From the NCBI GenBank assembly GCA_907164885.2, contig OU015494.1, forward strand, positions 558,501 through 622,500: a stretch of 64,000 bases of DNA. The letters are read 5' to 3'. This document shows, piece after piece, positions 1 to 10,924 of this stretch (positions are counted from its first letter, which is position 1; the number at the start of each line of letters is the position of its first letter). This DNA is from Dolomedes plantarius (taxonomy: Eukaryota > Arthropoda > Arachnida > Araneae > Dolomedidae). The notes beneath the pieces are model-generated. The model ran no database searches and had not been told where the DNA came from. It saw only the letters and a list, made by a program, of their open reading frames with translations. The translations under genes and the position numbers were made by a program.

Positions 1-99
1 TACATGACTCTTTTTTACGAGAGCGAGGAGCGAACTGAGAAGCGAAAACTTCTCCCTCTCTACGTGCGTCGCAGCGCCCCCTCGATACAATTTTCTACA
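1..99 (-). repeat. 3' LTR of BEL-A (start of LTR only, cut by window)
   Basis: These 99 bases match 5080-5178 with three substitutions. On the minus strand the LTR begins TGTAGAAAATTG at position 99, right after a G-rich stretch (minus strand of 99-106) that would serve as polypurine tract. The rest of the LTR lies to the left of the window. Confidence 0.85.
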
Positions 100-339
100 C
101 ACCCCACCGTGAACAAAATGTTCACCTCTAATTACACAATATGTAGGGTATATAAACTAGTTAATAAAATGTCACTAACACTCAAAATACAATACAATAA
201 TCAAATTTACATCAATACGAGAACAAATATTATTTTAAACTTACTGACAAAAAGAGACCTAAATTTATGTACACAGTTCTTCAAAACAAATTTAATATTT
301 TCATAATCTAAGAAAAGGTATTAAAGTATATACAAAACA

Positions 340-693
340 TTAATCATTTAATTCAAGATGATATATAACTTGTATGGGACGTTTATACTGGCCACTTGAA
401 GTACGAACAAGACAAGATTTTACGTGTCCATCACGACCTACGAATACTTCATCGATGATACCTAAAGGCCAAAGTAATTTAGATTTCGCTGACCCTTCCA
501 ACAAGACCACATCACCTTCTTTTAAATTATCTTTAGAAGGAACTATAAAATTATGGGCATTTCTTAATTGAAGCAGATAATTTTCCTTCCACTTACGCCA
601 AATTTGCTTCAAAAGTCTAGATTGGTACAATTTTCTGCGATTTAAAATTTCCTTTGTGGATAACTCATTGTTGAAAAGATCAGCAAAATGCAC
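340..693 (-). pseudogene. BEL-A integrase C-terminal domain
   Basis: The C-terminal end of the BEL-A polyprotein in a third frame. The first 35 residues (HFADLFNNELSTKEILNRR) continue the integrase body. Then come RKWKENYLLQLRNAHNF, a GDVVLLEG segment, and the conserved end GRDGHVKSCLVRT, which matches the corresponding end of BEL-B. The stop falls at 340-342, about 240 bases before the 3' LTR. The intervening 100-339 is AT-rich 3' untranslated sequence. Confidence 0.82.
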
Positions 694-932
694 AGGATAC
701 TATAATGTTGACCAGGAAACAAAAATTGAGCCGGAGTAAGAGGCTGTGGCTCATTTAAATCATTACTTACGTAGGTAAGTGGCCGATTATTTAAAACACA
801 TTCGATTTCTGTGAGGATAGTCATCATTTCTTCAAAAGATAATAAAGCCTTGCCTAGGATCTTTTTCAAAGGATCCTTAACACTTTTCATGAGCCTCTCA
901 TAAAATCCACCCCACCATGGGGCACTAGGCAC
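642..932 (-). pseudogene. BEL-A integrase, third catalytic segment
   Basis: Continuation of the BEL-A integrase after a 1-nt frameshift at about 950-960. It contains PSAPWWGGFYERLMKSVK, whose Glu is the expected third member of the D,D,E triad, followed by the conserved NNRPLTYVS segment and PLTPAQFLF. The fragment ends where a second 1-nt shift near 692-698 moves the reading into the next frame. Segments on both sides align in order with the BEL-B integrase on the plus strand, so it is one gene broken twice and not separate genes. Confidence 0.82.
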
Positions 933-946
933 AATAAATTTCCATG

Positions 947-3010
947 TTACGCCATTAATGCAACAAAATCCTTCAAATTTTTGTCTAGAATGATTTTTGA
1001 AAATTGTCCTAAAATGTCATTTGTGTTTTTGAATGTTTTAGCATTATCCGAAATGATGACTTCACAATTTCCCCTTCGAGCCAGAAATCGCCTTAAAGAC
1101 AAAATAAAACTTCTAGTTGACATGTCGGAAATGAGTTCAATATGAACTGCTCGTGTCACTCCACAGGTAAACAAAGCAATGTAGGCCTTACGAATGTCCT
1201 TATCTGATTTCAAATAAACAGGTCCTGTGAAATCAACCCCTGTAACTGAAAATGGCGGCCTTTCCAAAATCCTGTCCTTTGGCAGCTGAGCAGTTACCTG
1301 TCTCGCAGGTTTCAAAGTATACTTCCGACAAATCAAACATTTATTCAAAATTTTCCTTACCTCTTGCCTACCCTTCACAATCCAAAATTTTGTACGAATT
1401 TTTGCCAAAGTAGCTGACACCCCACCGTGTAAAATTTTGCTATGTTCTCTAATTATCAATAATTCTACAAATTTTGATTTAGGCAAAATAATAGGATGAA
1501 TTTCATTCTCAGATAATTCACCATGCTCAATCCTCCCCTTTAAACGAAGTATTCCGTTATTGTCTAAGAATGGGGCTAAGCTAAAGATTTTCGATTCGGT
1601 GGAAACTGGCTTGCCAGTTTTCAAACAATGCAATTCCGAAGGATAGGCTAGAGATTGTTCGAATTTTATACAAGTATTTTCTGCAATTTCTAATTCAGTT
1701 GCAGTAAGTGAACCATTTTCATATTCTAAATGTTTAAATTTCGCGATAAAACGTTTAGTGTTTATTTTACGAGATATAAATTTCACAAGTTCTGTGGTGG
1801 AAAAGTATATCATATCACTATCTGGATCCCAGGTCAAGCCTAAGACCTTCGACGATAAGCCAGAACGAACAAGAGTGTCCGGCTGTTCGATTTGAATGTT
1901 GTTGGCTCTCCACAATTCACGAAGTTCGGATGAATTAGTTGGCCACTTTCTGAGTACCATTCCAGCATCGCTGAATATTTTTACACTTTCTAATGAGGTT
2001 TTCAGAGCATTTGAAACCTCTTCTCTTCCTCCTATTAGATCGTCGACGTAGACACAATTCGAAAGTAGATTCGATGTAGCTGGCAGTTCTTGGTATTTCT
2101 GAAAATGGTACTTCAGAGTGGCTGCAAGAAGGTATGGACTCGATGTTAGCCCAAAGAGAACCCGCGTGAAGTTGAGCACAAATGGTTGTTCATTAGGGTC
2201 ATCAACCCAGAAGAAACGAGTGAATTGACGATCTGATTCATCCAATTCAATTTTCAGAAAAGCCGACTTTACATCAGCTGTGAACGCAACAACATCCTGG
2301 CGAAATTTTAAAAGTAATTGGAATATGTTGGGATGAAAGTTCGGACCTGCGTGCAAATAGTCATTGAGAGATATTTTCTCTTTGTCATGTGCAGATCCAT
2401 CGAATACTATGCGTACTCGACTAGTTGTTTTGTCTTTCCGTATGACAGCGTGATGGGGCAAATAAAATGATCTTTCTTCCCGATTTTTTAGAGAAGTTTT
2501 TTCAACGATACCTTCTTTCAAATATTCATCAACAACACCTTTGTACTCATCGAAAAACCTGCTATTCATCTTAAACTTGCGAGTCAATCCTTCAAACCGT
2601 TTACGAGCAACTCCTATATTATCCTCTAAACCATCCTTCACACCCGACCTCCACGGCAATTTTACACGATAGCGCCCATCAACAAAACGAATCGACTCAT
2701 TGAACTCTCTAATCATCTCCTGATCCCTAATATCAACACCTGAGTCACAATCCTGCACCCCTAAACTCTCCAACTCCCAAAACCTTCTCAATTCTGCCGA
2801 AATTGACTCTTCTTGATTGAGGACCAGATTGACAGATGTAAGTTCGTCAGCCTCACCACATCTCCCATGAAGCGACCACCCTAGACAAGTTTCAATTGCC
2901 ACTAACGAAGAATTCAACCTTTCGACACCTCTAGTTAAATTCCAGTGGTAGTCCGATCCTATCAATAGCGAAATAGACTTGTTTGATGACCCATCTGAAC
3001 ATGTCAACAC
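947..3010 (-). pseudogene. BEL-A pol: RT and integrase without RNase H
   Basis: The longest open frame of BEL-A, 687 codons with no internal stop (first codon GTG, so this is a polyprotein segment and not a true start). Protease tail ISLLIGSDYHW at residues 13-23. RT motif A has D246 in FTADVKSAF, motif B is RVLFGLTSSPYLLA (283-296), motif C is YVDD at 321-324. Integrase zinc finger H523, H528, C558, C561; catalytic D593 (GVDFTGP) and D655 (SDNAKTF). At residues about 419-422 the chain jumps from the RT connection (NTKRF) straight to the pre-integrase region (AKFKHLEYENG). The related BEL-B has more than 280 residues there, including all of RNase H. The frame survives the deletion. A 1-nt frameshift near 950-960 removes the third integrase residue from this frame. 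Confidence 0.88.
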
Positions 3011-3630
3011 AAATCCCTTAGCCGTTTCACAACGGCGTTTGATATTTCCTCGACCTCTAGCGCTTCAACGATGAACTCCTCTCCGTTCAACACATTTTTT
3101 AAAACTATCTCTACTCTGCGACAAATTTCAGTACTAGGAGCCTTAGCACCAAACGAATAAATTTTCAAATTTTCGGAACTCAAAACCTTTAAACCTAATC
3201 TCTCCGACACACTTTTTCGAATAAAAGTACGTTGTGCGCCGTTATCAAACAAAACTAAGGCTAATTTCGATTTTTTCCGACCCACTATTTCTGCTTTAAC
3301 GCACTGTAACAAAACCCCACTCAAATCATTTACCACATGATTCAATGATACATCATTCTGAACCTCCTCTCTCGGCTTCTCATCATTCTCGAGTTTAAAG
3401 CAAATGGCTTTGGAGTGGCGATCCTTACAAAAGCTACATGTTGGCCCCTTGCATCTTTTTACGAAACAGTTAATCTTACAACACATCAGACAACGTTTTT
3501 CACGGACTAGCTTATCACTCCTTTCCTGGAGAGTCAAAATATCACACTCTGAGCTCCCATGCTGTGAGTCATTGCAAAAAAGACACCTGCTAGAACTTGC
3601 GCTCTTCAATACATTGGCGTTAAGTTCCAA
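3004..3630 (-). pseudogene. BEL-A zinc knuckles and aspartic protease
   Basis: This is the nucleocapsid-like and protease part of the BEL-A polyprotein. There is no ATG; the frame opens upstream of 3630 and continues from gag after a -1 offset. The first 75 residues hold two to three Cys/His clusters (CLFCNDSQHGSSEC, CLMCC, CSFCKDRHSKAIC) as in BEL/Pao nucleocapsids. The protease active-site segment is VLFDNGAQRTFIR, in which D-N-G stands where most aspartic proteases have D-S/T-G. A second frame change near 3010-3050 separates it from the RT frame. Homology to the DUF1758 peptidase family is from pattern recognition only. Confidence 0.78.
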
Positions 3631-3692
3631 AGCTGACTTATTTGTGCGATTCGGCTGAGAGTTAGACCCCCTCTGAGTAGCAATGGGGAGAA

Positions 3693-4622
3693 TTAAGAGG
3701 TGGAGTGACCTTGGATACGCTGAGCTTTCTCCCTAGCGAGAACCGCTTTGTACAAGAAGCTCATTAACTCTTGCAGATCATGAGATTTCTCTGCACTGAC
3801 TTTAGCAAATTCTAACGTTATATCATGTGGGAGATTTTTCAAGATTATGTTTGTCAAAAGAGTAGTGTATGTTTCGGAATCTAATCCCAGACTTTTCAAA
3901 CACCGAATCTGTGTTTGACAATCGAAATACAAGTTACGCAAAGCCTGAACGTTAGAATAATTTTTGACTGGTTTAATATTAAGCAAATTTGAGATGTGCG
4001 AATTTATTAAAATATCCCTTTGGCCAAAAGTTTCAGAAATCAACTTGATTGCTTGCACGTAATTTTCTTTATTAATTGAAAACCCCTTTATGCTGCAGAG
4101 AGCCTTCCCGCCTAACATGGAGTTTAAATAGCAAAACTTATCAACTTCACTTAAATTTGGATTATTGTGGATTGAATTTTCAAATTGATTCCAGAATTCA
4201 AGAAATTCGGACGGCTCTCCATAGAATTTTGCAATAGATAATTTGGGAAGTTTGGCAGTAATTTCTACACGAGTTTTCGATGGTAAAGAATTTTCGGTGG
4301 TTCTATGTTCAGTGGTAGAATTTAAGTTTAACGATTTAATTTTCTTTTGCAATTTAATTTTTGCAGAAATTACCTTTTCACAATATTCATCTACAATTAA
4401 AACTTCAGCCCTTATTTCATCCTCATCATTAATTAGTTTATCTATGTCATCATTTAACATACTCAAAATTTCACTTTTACTAATTAACTGTTCAAACAAA
4501 GACTCACAGACATCAGGATTCAGATCCCGTTCTAACAAATAATTATCAATTTTGTCAATTATCTTTCTAAATTGTTCTCTATGAACATCCCGTTTGGTTT
4601 TGAGCTTTATCAATTTCGACAT
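3693..4622 (-). pseudogene. BEL-A gag-like protein (DUF1759 type)
   Basis: Gag of the BEL-A retrotransposon, the protein expected to form the cytoplasmic particle. The ATG at 4622 is preferred; the open frame extends slightly upstream only through a GTG. About 310 codons. The N-terminal 100 residues are charged and look helical. The middle carries the BEL gag signature LPKLSIAKFYGEPSEFLEFW, followed by NSIHNN, KFCYLNSMLGGKA and a SIKGF motif. The frame ends in TAA before the zinc knuckles, which continue in a frame offset by -1 starting near 3690. There is no clear slippery heptamer, so I read the offset as a small indel, not programmed frameshifting. The frame itself is intact. Confidence 0.8.
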
Positions 4623-4939
4623 TTTGACAATCGCTAACACAAAACAACAAATATTACAAAATCAAAACCTCAACTACAACAATTTCTAACACAATTACTA
4701 CAACAATTTCTAACAATTAAACGAAACCAAACTAACGAAAACAGAATGGCAAAGTCAACAAAATAACTAACGACAGTCAAAACAAATGTCACAATAAACC
4801 AATTCAACGAAAACTTTCAACAAAATTTCAACAAAAATTTCTCACCCAAAACGACGACTTGAACACACTTCGAAAACGAACCGATGAGTACAAAAAGGTC
4901 CAATTACGACACACTACAAAATTTCCGCCGCATGCACCA

Positions 4940-5178
4940 CTATCGAATTTTTGACGAACTACTACAAATTGACGACTACGAAGATTTGTCTTTTTGGTTT
5001 ATTGTAACGGTAAAAAAAAAACATATGTAAGAAATAAATAGAAAAATGTTTCCCCAGATAGAGATTCCAACGGGGGGGTTACATGACCCTTTTTTACGAG
5101 AGCGAGGAGCGAACTGAGAAGCGAAAACTTCTCCCTGTCTACGGGCGTCGCAGCGCCCCCTCGATACAATTTTCTACA
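4940..5178 (-). repeat. 5' LTR of BEL-A
   Basis: The outer end is fixed at 5178 by the match to the other LTR copy and by the abrupt switch to BEL-B coding sequence at 5179. The inner end is uncertain. A minus-strand TGGTGCATGCGGCGG at 4939-4925 could be a tRNA primer binding site, because TGG followed by GCA resembles the tRNA-Gly class, but the match is partial. A minus-strand AATAAA lies at 5003-4998. Only bases 5080-5178 can be compared with the partner LTR. Confidence 0.6.
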
Positions 5179-8079
5179 ACGGTTGATATCAAACAAGCGT
5201 TTTTGAATATAGAGATAGATGAGTCAGATAAAAATGTAACAAAGTTCTTTTGGACCGACAATCCAAATTCCTTTTCAGAATCTTTAGAAGTTTTTAGATT
5301 TAATAGAGTTTTATTCGGAATAAATAGCTCACCCTTCCTGTTGAGTGCAACCATAAAACACCATTTGAAAAAGTATTCTGCTCTTTTCCCTCAAACTCAT
5401 GAACTCTTAAGTGAATCTTGTTACGTAGACGACGTATTAGGATGACAAAATACTTTTGAGTCCACCTATGCAACTAGCGTGGAATGTGTCCAAATTTTTA
5501 GTGAAGCAAATATGCCCTTACACAAATGGACTACTAACTCTGCTGAATTACGGGAACTTTGGGAGAAGAACGGGTTTTCTACTGGAACGTCATCAGACCC
5601 AATTGGTCAAAATATGATGAACTATAAAGTGCTTGGCATTTCGTGGAACACGGATAAGGATTTGTTTTATTTTAACACGGAAAATCTGATATCCTTTATT
5701 TCGAAAGGGACTGATACAAAAAGATTTTTATTGCAAGTTGCTGGGCGAATCTTTGACCCCATAGGATTTGTAGCTCCCTATATGATTCATCTGAAGATTC
5801 TTATTCAAAATGTTTGGGAAATGGGTCTTCTCTGGGATCAAGAAATGCCCCAGATTGTAAAACGGCCTTTCAACGACTGGTGTCTTGAACTGAAAGACCT
5901 TAATTTAGTGACAATTCCTCGCTCTTATCATTTCACTGACTTAGACGTAGTTGATGTACAACTCCACTCCTTTTCGGATGCATCTAAAAAGGCCTATGGT
6001 ACTGTAGTATATTTTCGAGTTGTTAAGACTGACGGGACTATTGTAACTAATTTTGTCACTTCGAAGAGTAGGGTTGCGCCGTTGAAGACTATTTCTCTAC
6101 CGAGACTGGAGTTGATGGGAGCGCTGCTTTCTGCTAGGCTGTGTAATAAAGTTTCTAAAACTTTAAAATTTGCTAAGTCCTGCTTTTTTCATACAGATTC
6201 CTCTATCGTTTATCACTGGATTAAAGGGGAACCATCCCGTTTTAAACCATTCGTTAAAAATAGGATAATAGAGATACAAAAACTGACTGAACCACCGAAA
6301 TGGAATCATTGCCCCGGAAAGGAAAACCCTGCTGATTTTTTAAGCAGGGGAATGTCCGTAAGGGAATTAAAAGATAGTGTACTTTGGTGGCATGGACCGC
6401 CTTGGCTCAAACAACCAGAGCAATTTTCGCCGAAAATTAAGAAACAAAACGTAAACAATCAAGATCTAGAACTTAAAAGTAAATTTAGTGCTATTTCACA
6501 GTATAAAGTGATGCTCGAAGATCGTGAAAAACTCCTAAATATAGAAAAATTTAGCAGTTATCTGAAATTACTGCGAGTAACTGCCTTCGTATTTCGATTT
6601 ATACATAATACTAGAAACACTATAAAGAGAAAGGGTCCCCTCTAAACGGACGAAATAAGAATATCCGAAGAATATTGGATTAAAGAAACCCAAAACGAAA
6701 CCTATGAGTCAGAGATAATAGACTTAGAAAGGACCCAAAAGGTTAGTGATTGTTCAAAAATCCGTTCTCTAGTACCTTGTTTAGATGACAGGAAAATTCT
6801 AAGAATAAAAGGAAGATTAGATGAATCGGAATTTTCCCTAGATGAGAAACAACCAATTCTTTTGCCTCCAAACTCAAAGTTTTCGGAACTTTTAATTTTG
6901 CACGAACATACAAAAAACTTCCATACCGGAGTAACAGCCACCCTAGTATTACTTAGAAGGAAGTTTTGGATTGTTAAGGGGCGACAACTCGTCAAGAAAG
7001 TAATTCAAAAATGCCTTATTTGCAGAAAATATAGTTTGAAGCCAACCAACCAAATAACAGCGCAACTTCCAAAAGACAGACTTTTAGAAAATCCCCCCTT
7101 TGAAATTTGTGGTCTCGACTTCGCAGGACCAATACTTTACAGATGTGATAAGGAAGTTAAAAAAGCTTACTTCGTAATTTTTACCTGCTCTATAACTAGA
7201 GGAATACACTTGGAATTGGTTTCATCTATGTCTACAAAACACTTGTGTTTTGACGACACAAGATCTTACATGTCCATCTCTTCCCTGAAAAGCGAGCAAG
7301 ACATCAAGAACTTGCTCGCTTTCAGAAGATTTCTTTCCAGACGAGGTAGTTGTAGCGTAGTTTATTCAGATAACGCTAAATCATTCAAAACCGCTAGTAA
7401 GGACTTGATGTACTTCTCCAACATCTTAAAGGACTCTGAATTTAAAGATTTTATAGCTTCACGTGGTATTTATTGGAAATTCATCGTGGAAAGAGCGCCC
7501 TGGTGGGGCGGGTTTTATGGACGTCTCGTGAAATCAGTAAAAGATCCACTCAGAAAAATTCTTGGAAGAGCTCTCCTAACGTTTGAAGAGCTTGCTACTA
7601 TTTTGATTGAAATTGAATATGTTGTCAACTCGAGACCCTTGACTTATGTGACTCATAATTTTTCTGAGCCCAACCCTTTAACACCCCTCGACTTTTTACA
7701 ATATGGAAGAAAAAATCATGATTATCCTCTTCACTTTGTTGAATTGGTAAATAGAGTGTCAAATAGAGAATCCTTAATCAAAAGAAAACAATATCAAACG
7801 ACCCTTTTAAAACACTTTTGGGTCAAATGGAAAGAACAATATCTTCTTGATTTGAGAACCATTCATCATTTTAAATCGCCGAATGTTTACAAAGAAGTAA
7901 AGATCAATGATGTTGTGCTCGTCGAAGGAACTTCAAAGTCCAAACTCCTCTGGGACTTAGGAATAATCCAAGAAACTTTTCATGGAAGAGATGGACATGT
8001 AAGATCTTGTGTCGTCAGAACCAAAAAAGGACTTTTTAGAAAACCAGTGCAACTGATATATCCCTTCGAACTCAACTAA
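5179..8079 (+). pseudogene. BEL-B pol: RT, RNase H, integrase with two nonsense codons
   Basis: One reading frame runs from the BEL-A junction to TAA at 8077-8079, broken only by TGA at 5443-5445, two codons after the YVDD motif (5422-5433), and TAA at 6643-6645. RT motif A (VDIKQAF, Asp at 5185), motif B (RVLFGINSSPFLL) and motif C are present. RNase H shows FSDASKKAYG, LPRLELMGALLSARL and HTDSSIVYHW, followed by CPGKENPADFLSRG. The integrase zinc finger HEHTKNFH...CLIC starts near 6904. Catalytic Asp residues are in GLDFAGP and YSDNAKSF. The third catalytic position reads GGFYGRLVKSVK (codon 7519-7521, GGA for Gly) where relatives have Glu. A stretch of about 22 extra residues (7240-7323) separates MSTK from FRRFLSRRG. 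The reading that begins in LTR sequence at 5083 is an accident of the insertion. Confidence 0.88.
7240..7323 (+). repeat. Insertion in BEL-B integrase with 10-bp hairpin
   Basis: Compared with BEL-A, BEL-B has about 66 extra bases between the two catalytic Asp segments of integrase. The extra piece contains a perfect inverted repeat, AGCGAGCAAG at 7291-7300 and CTTGCTCGCT at 7311-7320, with a 10-base loop. A smaller pair, CTTGTGT / ACACAAG, lies at 7243-7263. It keeps the frame. A small foldback insertion or a lineage-specific loop are both possible. Confidence 0.6.
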
Positions 8080-8405
8080 TGGACTGATTTTACGTATCCT
8101 TCTATGATAAATAGTTTGAAAAATTTTTGAAAAATAATTTGATTTATAATATTAATTGTCTATTTCAAGTTTTTGATTACTTGTATTGCTTGAACTCTAA
8201 ACTTTTTTTTTTCTTTTTAATTTATTATAAATTCACTAATGTGTAAAATTTGTTATTATTATTATTTCTATTTTATTTTTTTGTATTTCTAGTTGTAGTG
8301 ATTTTGTTATTGTCAATTTGAATTTAATTTCCTTATCGTATTTACTTCCATTGTAACAATCGTTCAACTGCTACTGATGAACTCTTCGAGTTCATGGTGG
8401 GGAGC

Positions 8406-8690
8406 TGTGCGAAATATGAAGCAAGCAATCTTCTTGTGATCCCGCCTGAACACTAGAGGTCGCTTATCGTTGTAATTTTTTTTTGTTGTAGTTGACTTTT
8501 GTCTTTGTAAAAGCGTAGCATGCTGCTTGAGTTTTTCGGGCCGATTTAATCGGTCACTAAATTTATAGTTGTTTTTGTTAATTAAATGTTTTTTTGCTAT
8601 TTCACCAACTGCGTACTTATTGAGAATATGCAAGTGTCTTTCGGAATCCCTTTTTAGTTAGTTAGGTTCCCCCCCCCCATTTTTTGACAA
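8406..8690 (+). repeat. Probable 3' LTR of BEL-B
   Basis: A polypurine-like GGTGGGGAGC (8397-8405) is followed by TGTGCGAAATATG at 8406, the expected TG start of an LTR. The minus-strand BEL-C element has a similar junction at about 19822-19835 (GGTGGGG then TGGCGAAATG), which supports the boundary. The LTR end is not resolved; a C-run at 8669-8678 lies near it. There is no second copy in the window to compare. Confidence 0.5.
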
Positions 8691-8699
8691 CGTGTCCAC

Positions 8700-9530
8700 A
8701 TCGTGGTTCTCCCGGGGATTAATTTACTGCTAAATCACGTGCTGATCTGCCCTTTACCAAAAGGATGAATTTGAAAGCAGGACTTGTTATTATATACAAA
8801 TTTAATGAGGCGTTCGGTTCGGGCCAGATATGGCGATTTTATGGAATCACATACGTCGACTCACATGTTACTGACTCACCTGTCTGGTGCTCCCAGATAA
8901 CAATTTCCGTGCTTCTCAGAACAAGTGCCTCCCCATTAGCTCACCCATCCCCCCAAAAAAGAAAGAAAAAATGAAGAAGAATCGAAAATATTGTGGACAA
9001 TGAAGCAAACGCTTCTTTCTCAATATTAATATTTTCTGTATCCAAGGTCTGTAGAGAAATGAATAAATATCACAGCTATTCGTAGAAACTATATATTCAT
9101 CCATTCATTCGCCAGTTCTGAAACTGAGCCATATCATTTCTTTTTCTTTTTTACCTGCCCAACGTTGGTAATGAAAAATTCATTTGTAGAACTGAAATCG
9201 AACGAACGGTGATATGGTGTCATCCATGGCCTTGAAAGGAATAAGAAAGTTAATAATTTCAAACCGCACCCAAGGTTAAATCAATTATTTCTATTAAAAC
9301 CCATTCATTTTTTTCTCGCTTAGATACCTCAATTCCGTAATAATAATCAATTCAGTAATTAGCAGGTAACTGTTAGGATAAAAAATCGTCGGAATAAATT
9401 TGATCTAAAAAATTGAATTCTTTTGAAATTTTTAGCGATCGTGTTTGTGAGACTAAGTGTATTCAGTCAATGATTAATAATCATACTAATGATGTACAGC
9501 GTCTTATCACATCTGAATTTCTAAAGCCGT
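8700..9530. other. Anonymous AT-rich intergenic DNA
   Basis: No coding signal, RNA gene or repeat that I can support. Short open frames here show no family motif. Confidence 0.5.
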
Positions 9531-9537
9531 TAGAATA

Positions 9538-9666
9538 CAGTGGAACCTCGATCGATCTCTTTCAAGGAACCTAGTGCACTGGACGATACATGAGGGGACT
9601 GGGATGAAATAAACGACATATGCGGGAAAACGATCATTCGGGGAACGATCGATCGAGGTTCCACTG
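9538..9666. mobile_element. Pogo/Tigger-like MITE, 129 bp
   Basis: Perfect 20-bp terminal inverted repeats, CAGTGGAACCTCGATCGATC at 9538-9557 and its complement at 9647-9666, flanked on both sides by TA (9536-9537 and 9667-9668). The palindrome extends three more bases outward (GAA / TTC). A TIR beginning CAGTGGAACCTCGAT with TA duplication is characteristic of the pogo/Tigger/Jerky branch of Tc1/mariner. The right half is closely similar to the right end of the longer element at 51326-52558, so the two belong to one family. No coding capacity. Confidence 0.85.
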
Positions 9667-9669
9667 TAT

Positions 9670-10845
9670 TCAAGAATCGAGAGAATTTGTTCAAAAATAT
9701 CATATTTTACATGAATTCTTAGGTAATATACTTTGGAATAAGCAGATTAAGAACTACTGGTGAATACAACGCTTGAAAATGGAAGCAAGGTCATACAAAT
9801 AATACCCAAGGTGTTGAATGTTTGATTGAAACTGCTAAACTGGGGATTTTTTACGTTGTCGCATTCCTGCATATTTTTAGGGTAGTTTTGTTGTTGTGAA
9901 TGGAATTAAAATAATTTACTCATTTCATTCTTTTGAGTATTAACATTTCATAGTAAATTCTAATGATAGTATATATGCAATCCTTTATTTAGCTGTGAGG
10001 CATATGAGCGGGATCATAGTTATTGGTCGTAGTCAACAATTCAATATTATATCTAATAATATATATATATATATATATTAATATATATATATGTAGACTC
10101 CCTGTCTCGTGGCTGGCGTCAAGAGGGGTGTCTAATAAGAACCACTTGAGTCATAAATCATCCAGACTTTATAAAACTCCACAATACTTTATAAGGAAGA
10201 CTCAATTACGAGATGCCGGAGAGCTTACTTTTACTGTCTCCGGTACAATATAAGAGTTTACGGACAGCCCAGCTTCCCTTCAACAGCACAAGATCGGGCA
10301 GCCTTTCGCCCCCGTCAAATTTGCAAATCCCTTCTTGCCTACGCACGGAGTACCAAAAACACAACCTCTCCTCAATCGCGGTCTGTATTAGAGATGGGTA
10401 ATCAGCTCTGAACGGCTCTTTGAAGTGGAAGCGACTGATCCGGATCTCAGTAGCTCGGATCTGGCCTCGCACATCGTTCACCGCAGGCCGAGGTAGATTT
10501 CGCCGACTGTAAACAGAACTTTATGACCCCGCTCACTCGATTCGAATCTTTTGAAGTTACAGGTCTATCAAAAAGATTCGACTCGATTTGAAGATCCATA
10601 TTTTTCAAAAGAATCGACTCTTTTGGAAGAGCCCTGGTCTACAAAATGACCGATTCTCTGAAAGACCGACTTCGGATCTGCTATAGATCCCGTCGCGAAC
10701 GACCAGGAATGCGAGATCTTTGGAGGCGCGGTGGTGAGTCGAACAGGGAAATAATGTGCTGCCTATTGACAGAGATATTCGCATTCAGTGTTGCGGTTGA
10801 TATATACAAATGATGTGGGGTGGAAAATAGAATTTATATATATAT
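9670..10845. other. Intergenic DNA with a short TA tract
   Basis: Mostly anonymous. A TA-rich microsatellite lies at 10058-10092. From about 10390 to 10740 the base composition is less AT-rich and several short motifs recur (GATTCGACTC / GAATCGACTC at 10576-10620), which hints at an old inverted-repeat element. I could not place its ends. Confidence 0.4.
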
Positions 10846-10888
10846 TATATATATATATATATATGTGTTTGTGTGTGTGTGTGTGTGT

Positions 10889-10921
<33 letters not shown>
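10842..10921. repeat. TA and GT microsatellite
   Basis: A TA tract (about 10842-10865) runs into a GT tract (10866-10921) with two interruptions. Confidence 0.9.

Positions 10922-10924
<3 letters not shown>

Larger units (their letters stand above)
1..5178 (-). mobile_element. BEL/Pao LTR retrotransposon BEL-A, decayed, nested in BEL-B
   Basis: A minus-strand BEL/Pao element read from its 5' LTR (start at 5178) toward a 3' LTR cut by the window edge. Between the LTRs lie gag (4622-3693), zinc-knuckle/protease (3630-3004), RT-integrase (3010-947) and two integrase end fragments (932-642, 693-340). Bases 1-99 and 5080-5178 are direct repeats with three differences, so the insertion is not brand new. 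At 5179 the sequence switches to the RT of a different plus-strand BEL copy, so this element inserted into that one. The order gag-PR-RT-IN and the DUF1759/DUF1758-like proteins are typical of BEL/Pao. Four frame changes and loss of RNase H make it non-autonomous. Confidence 0.9.
5179..8690 (+). mobile_element. BEL/Pao retrotransposon BEL-B, 3' part, host of BEL-A
   Basis: The 3' part of a plus-strand BEL/Pao element: RT from just before motif A, RNase H, integrase, an AT-rich 3' untranslated region (8080-8405) and a probable 3' LTR from 8406. Its 5' LTR, gag, protease and first part of RT must lie left of the window, beyond BEL-A, which inserted at 5178/5179. The pol frame is continuous except for two in-frame stops. 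The right boundary of the LTR is not defined, so the end coordinate is approximate. Confidence 0.85.

Noticed and set aside
4..306. 100-codon plus-strand open frame at the window start
   Set aside because: It lies in the BEL-A LTR and 3' untranslated sequence, antisense to the element, and its start repeats in the other LTR at 5083. No protein family likeness.
3640..3720. Programmed -1 frameshift between gag and protease of BEL-A
   Set aside because: There is no XXXYYYZ-type slippery heptamer at the frame change, and three other frame breaks in the same element indicate random decay.
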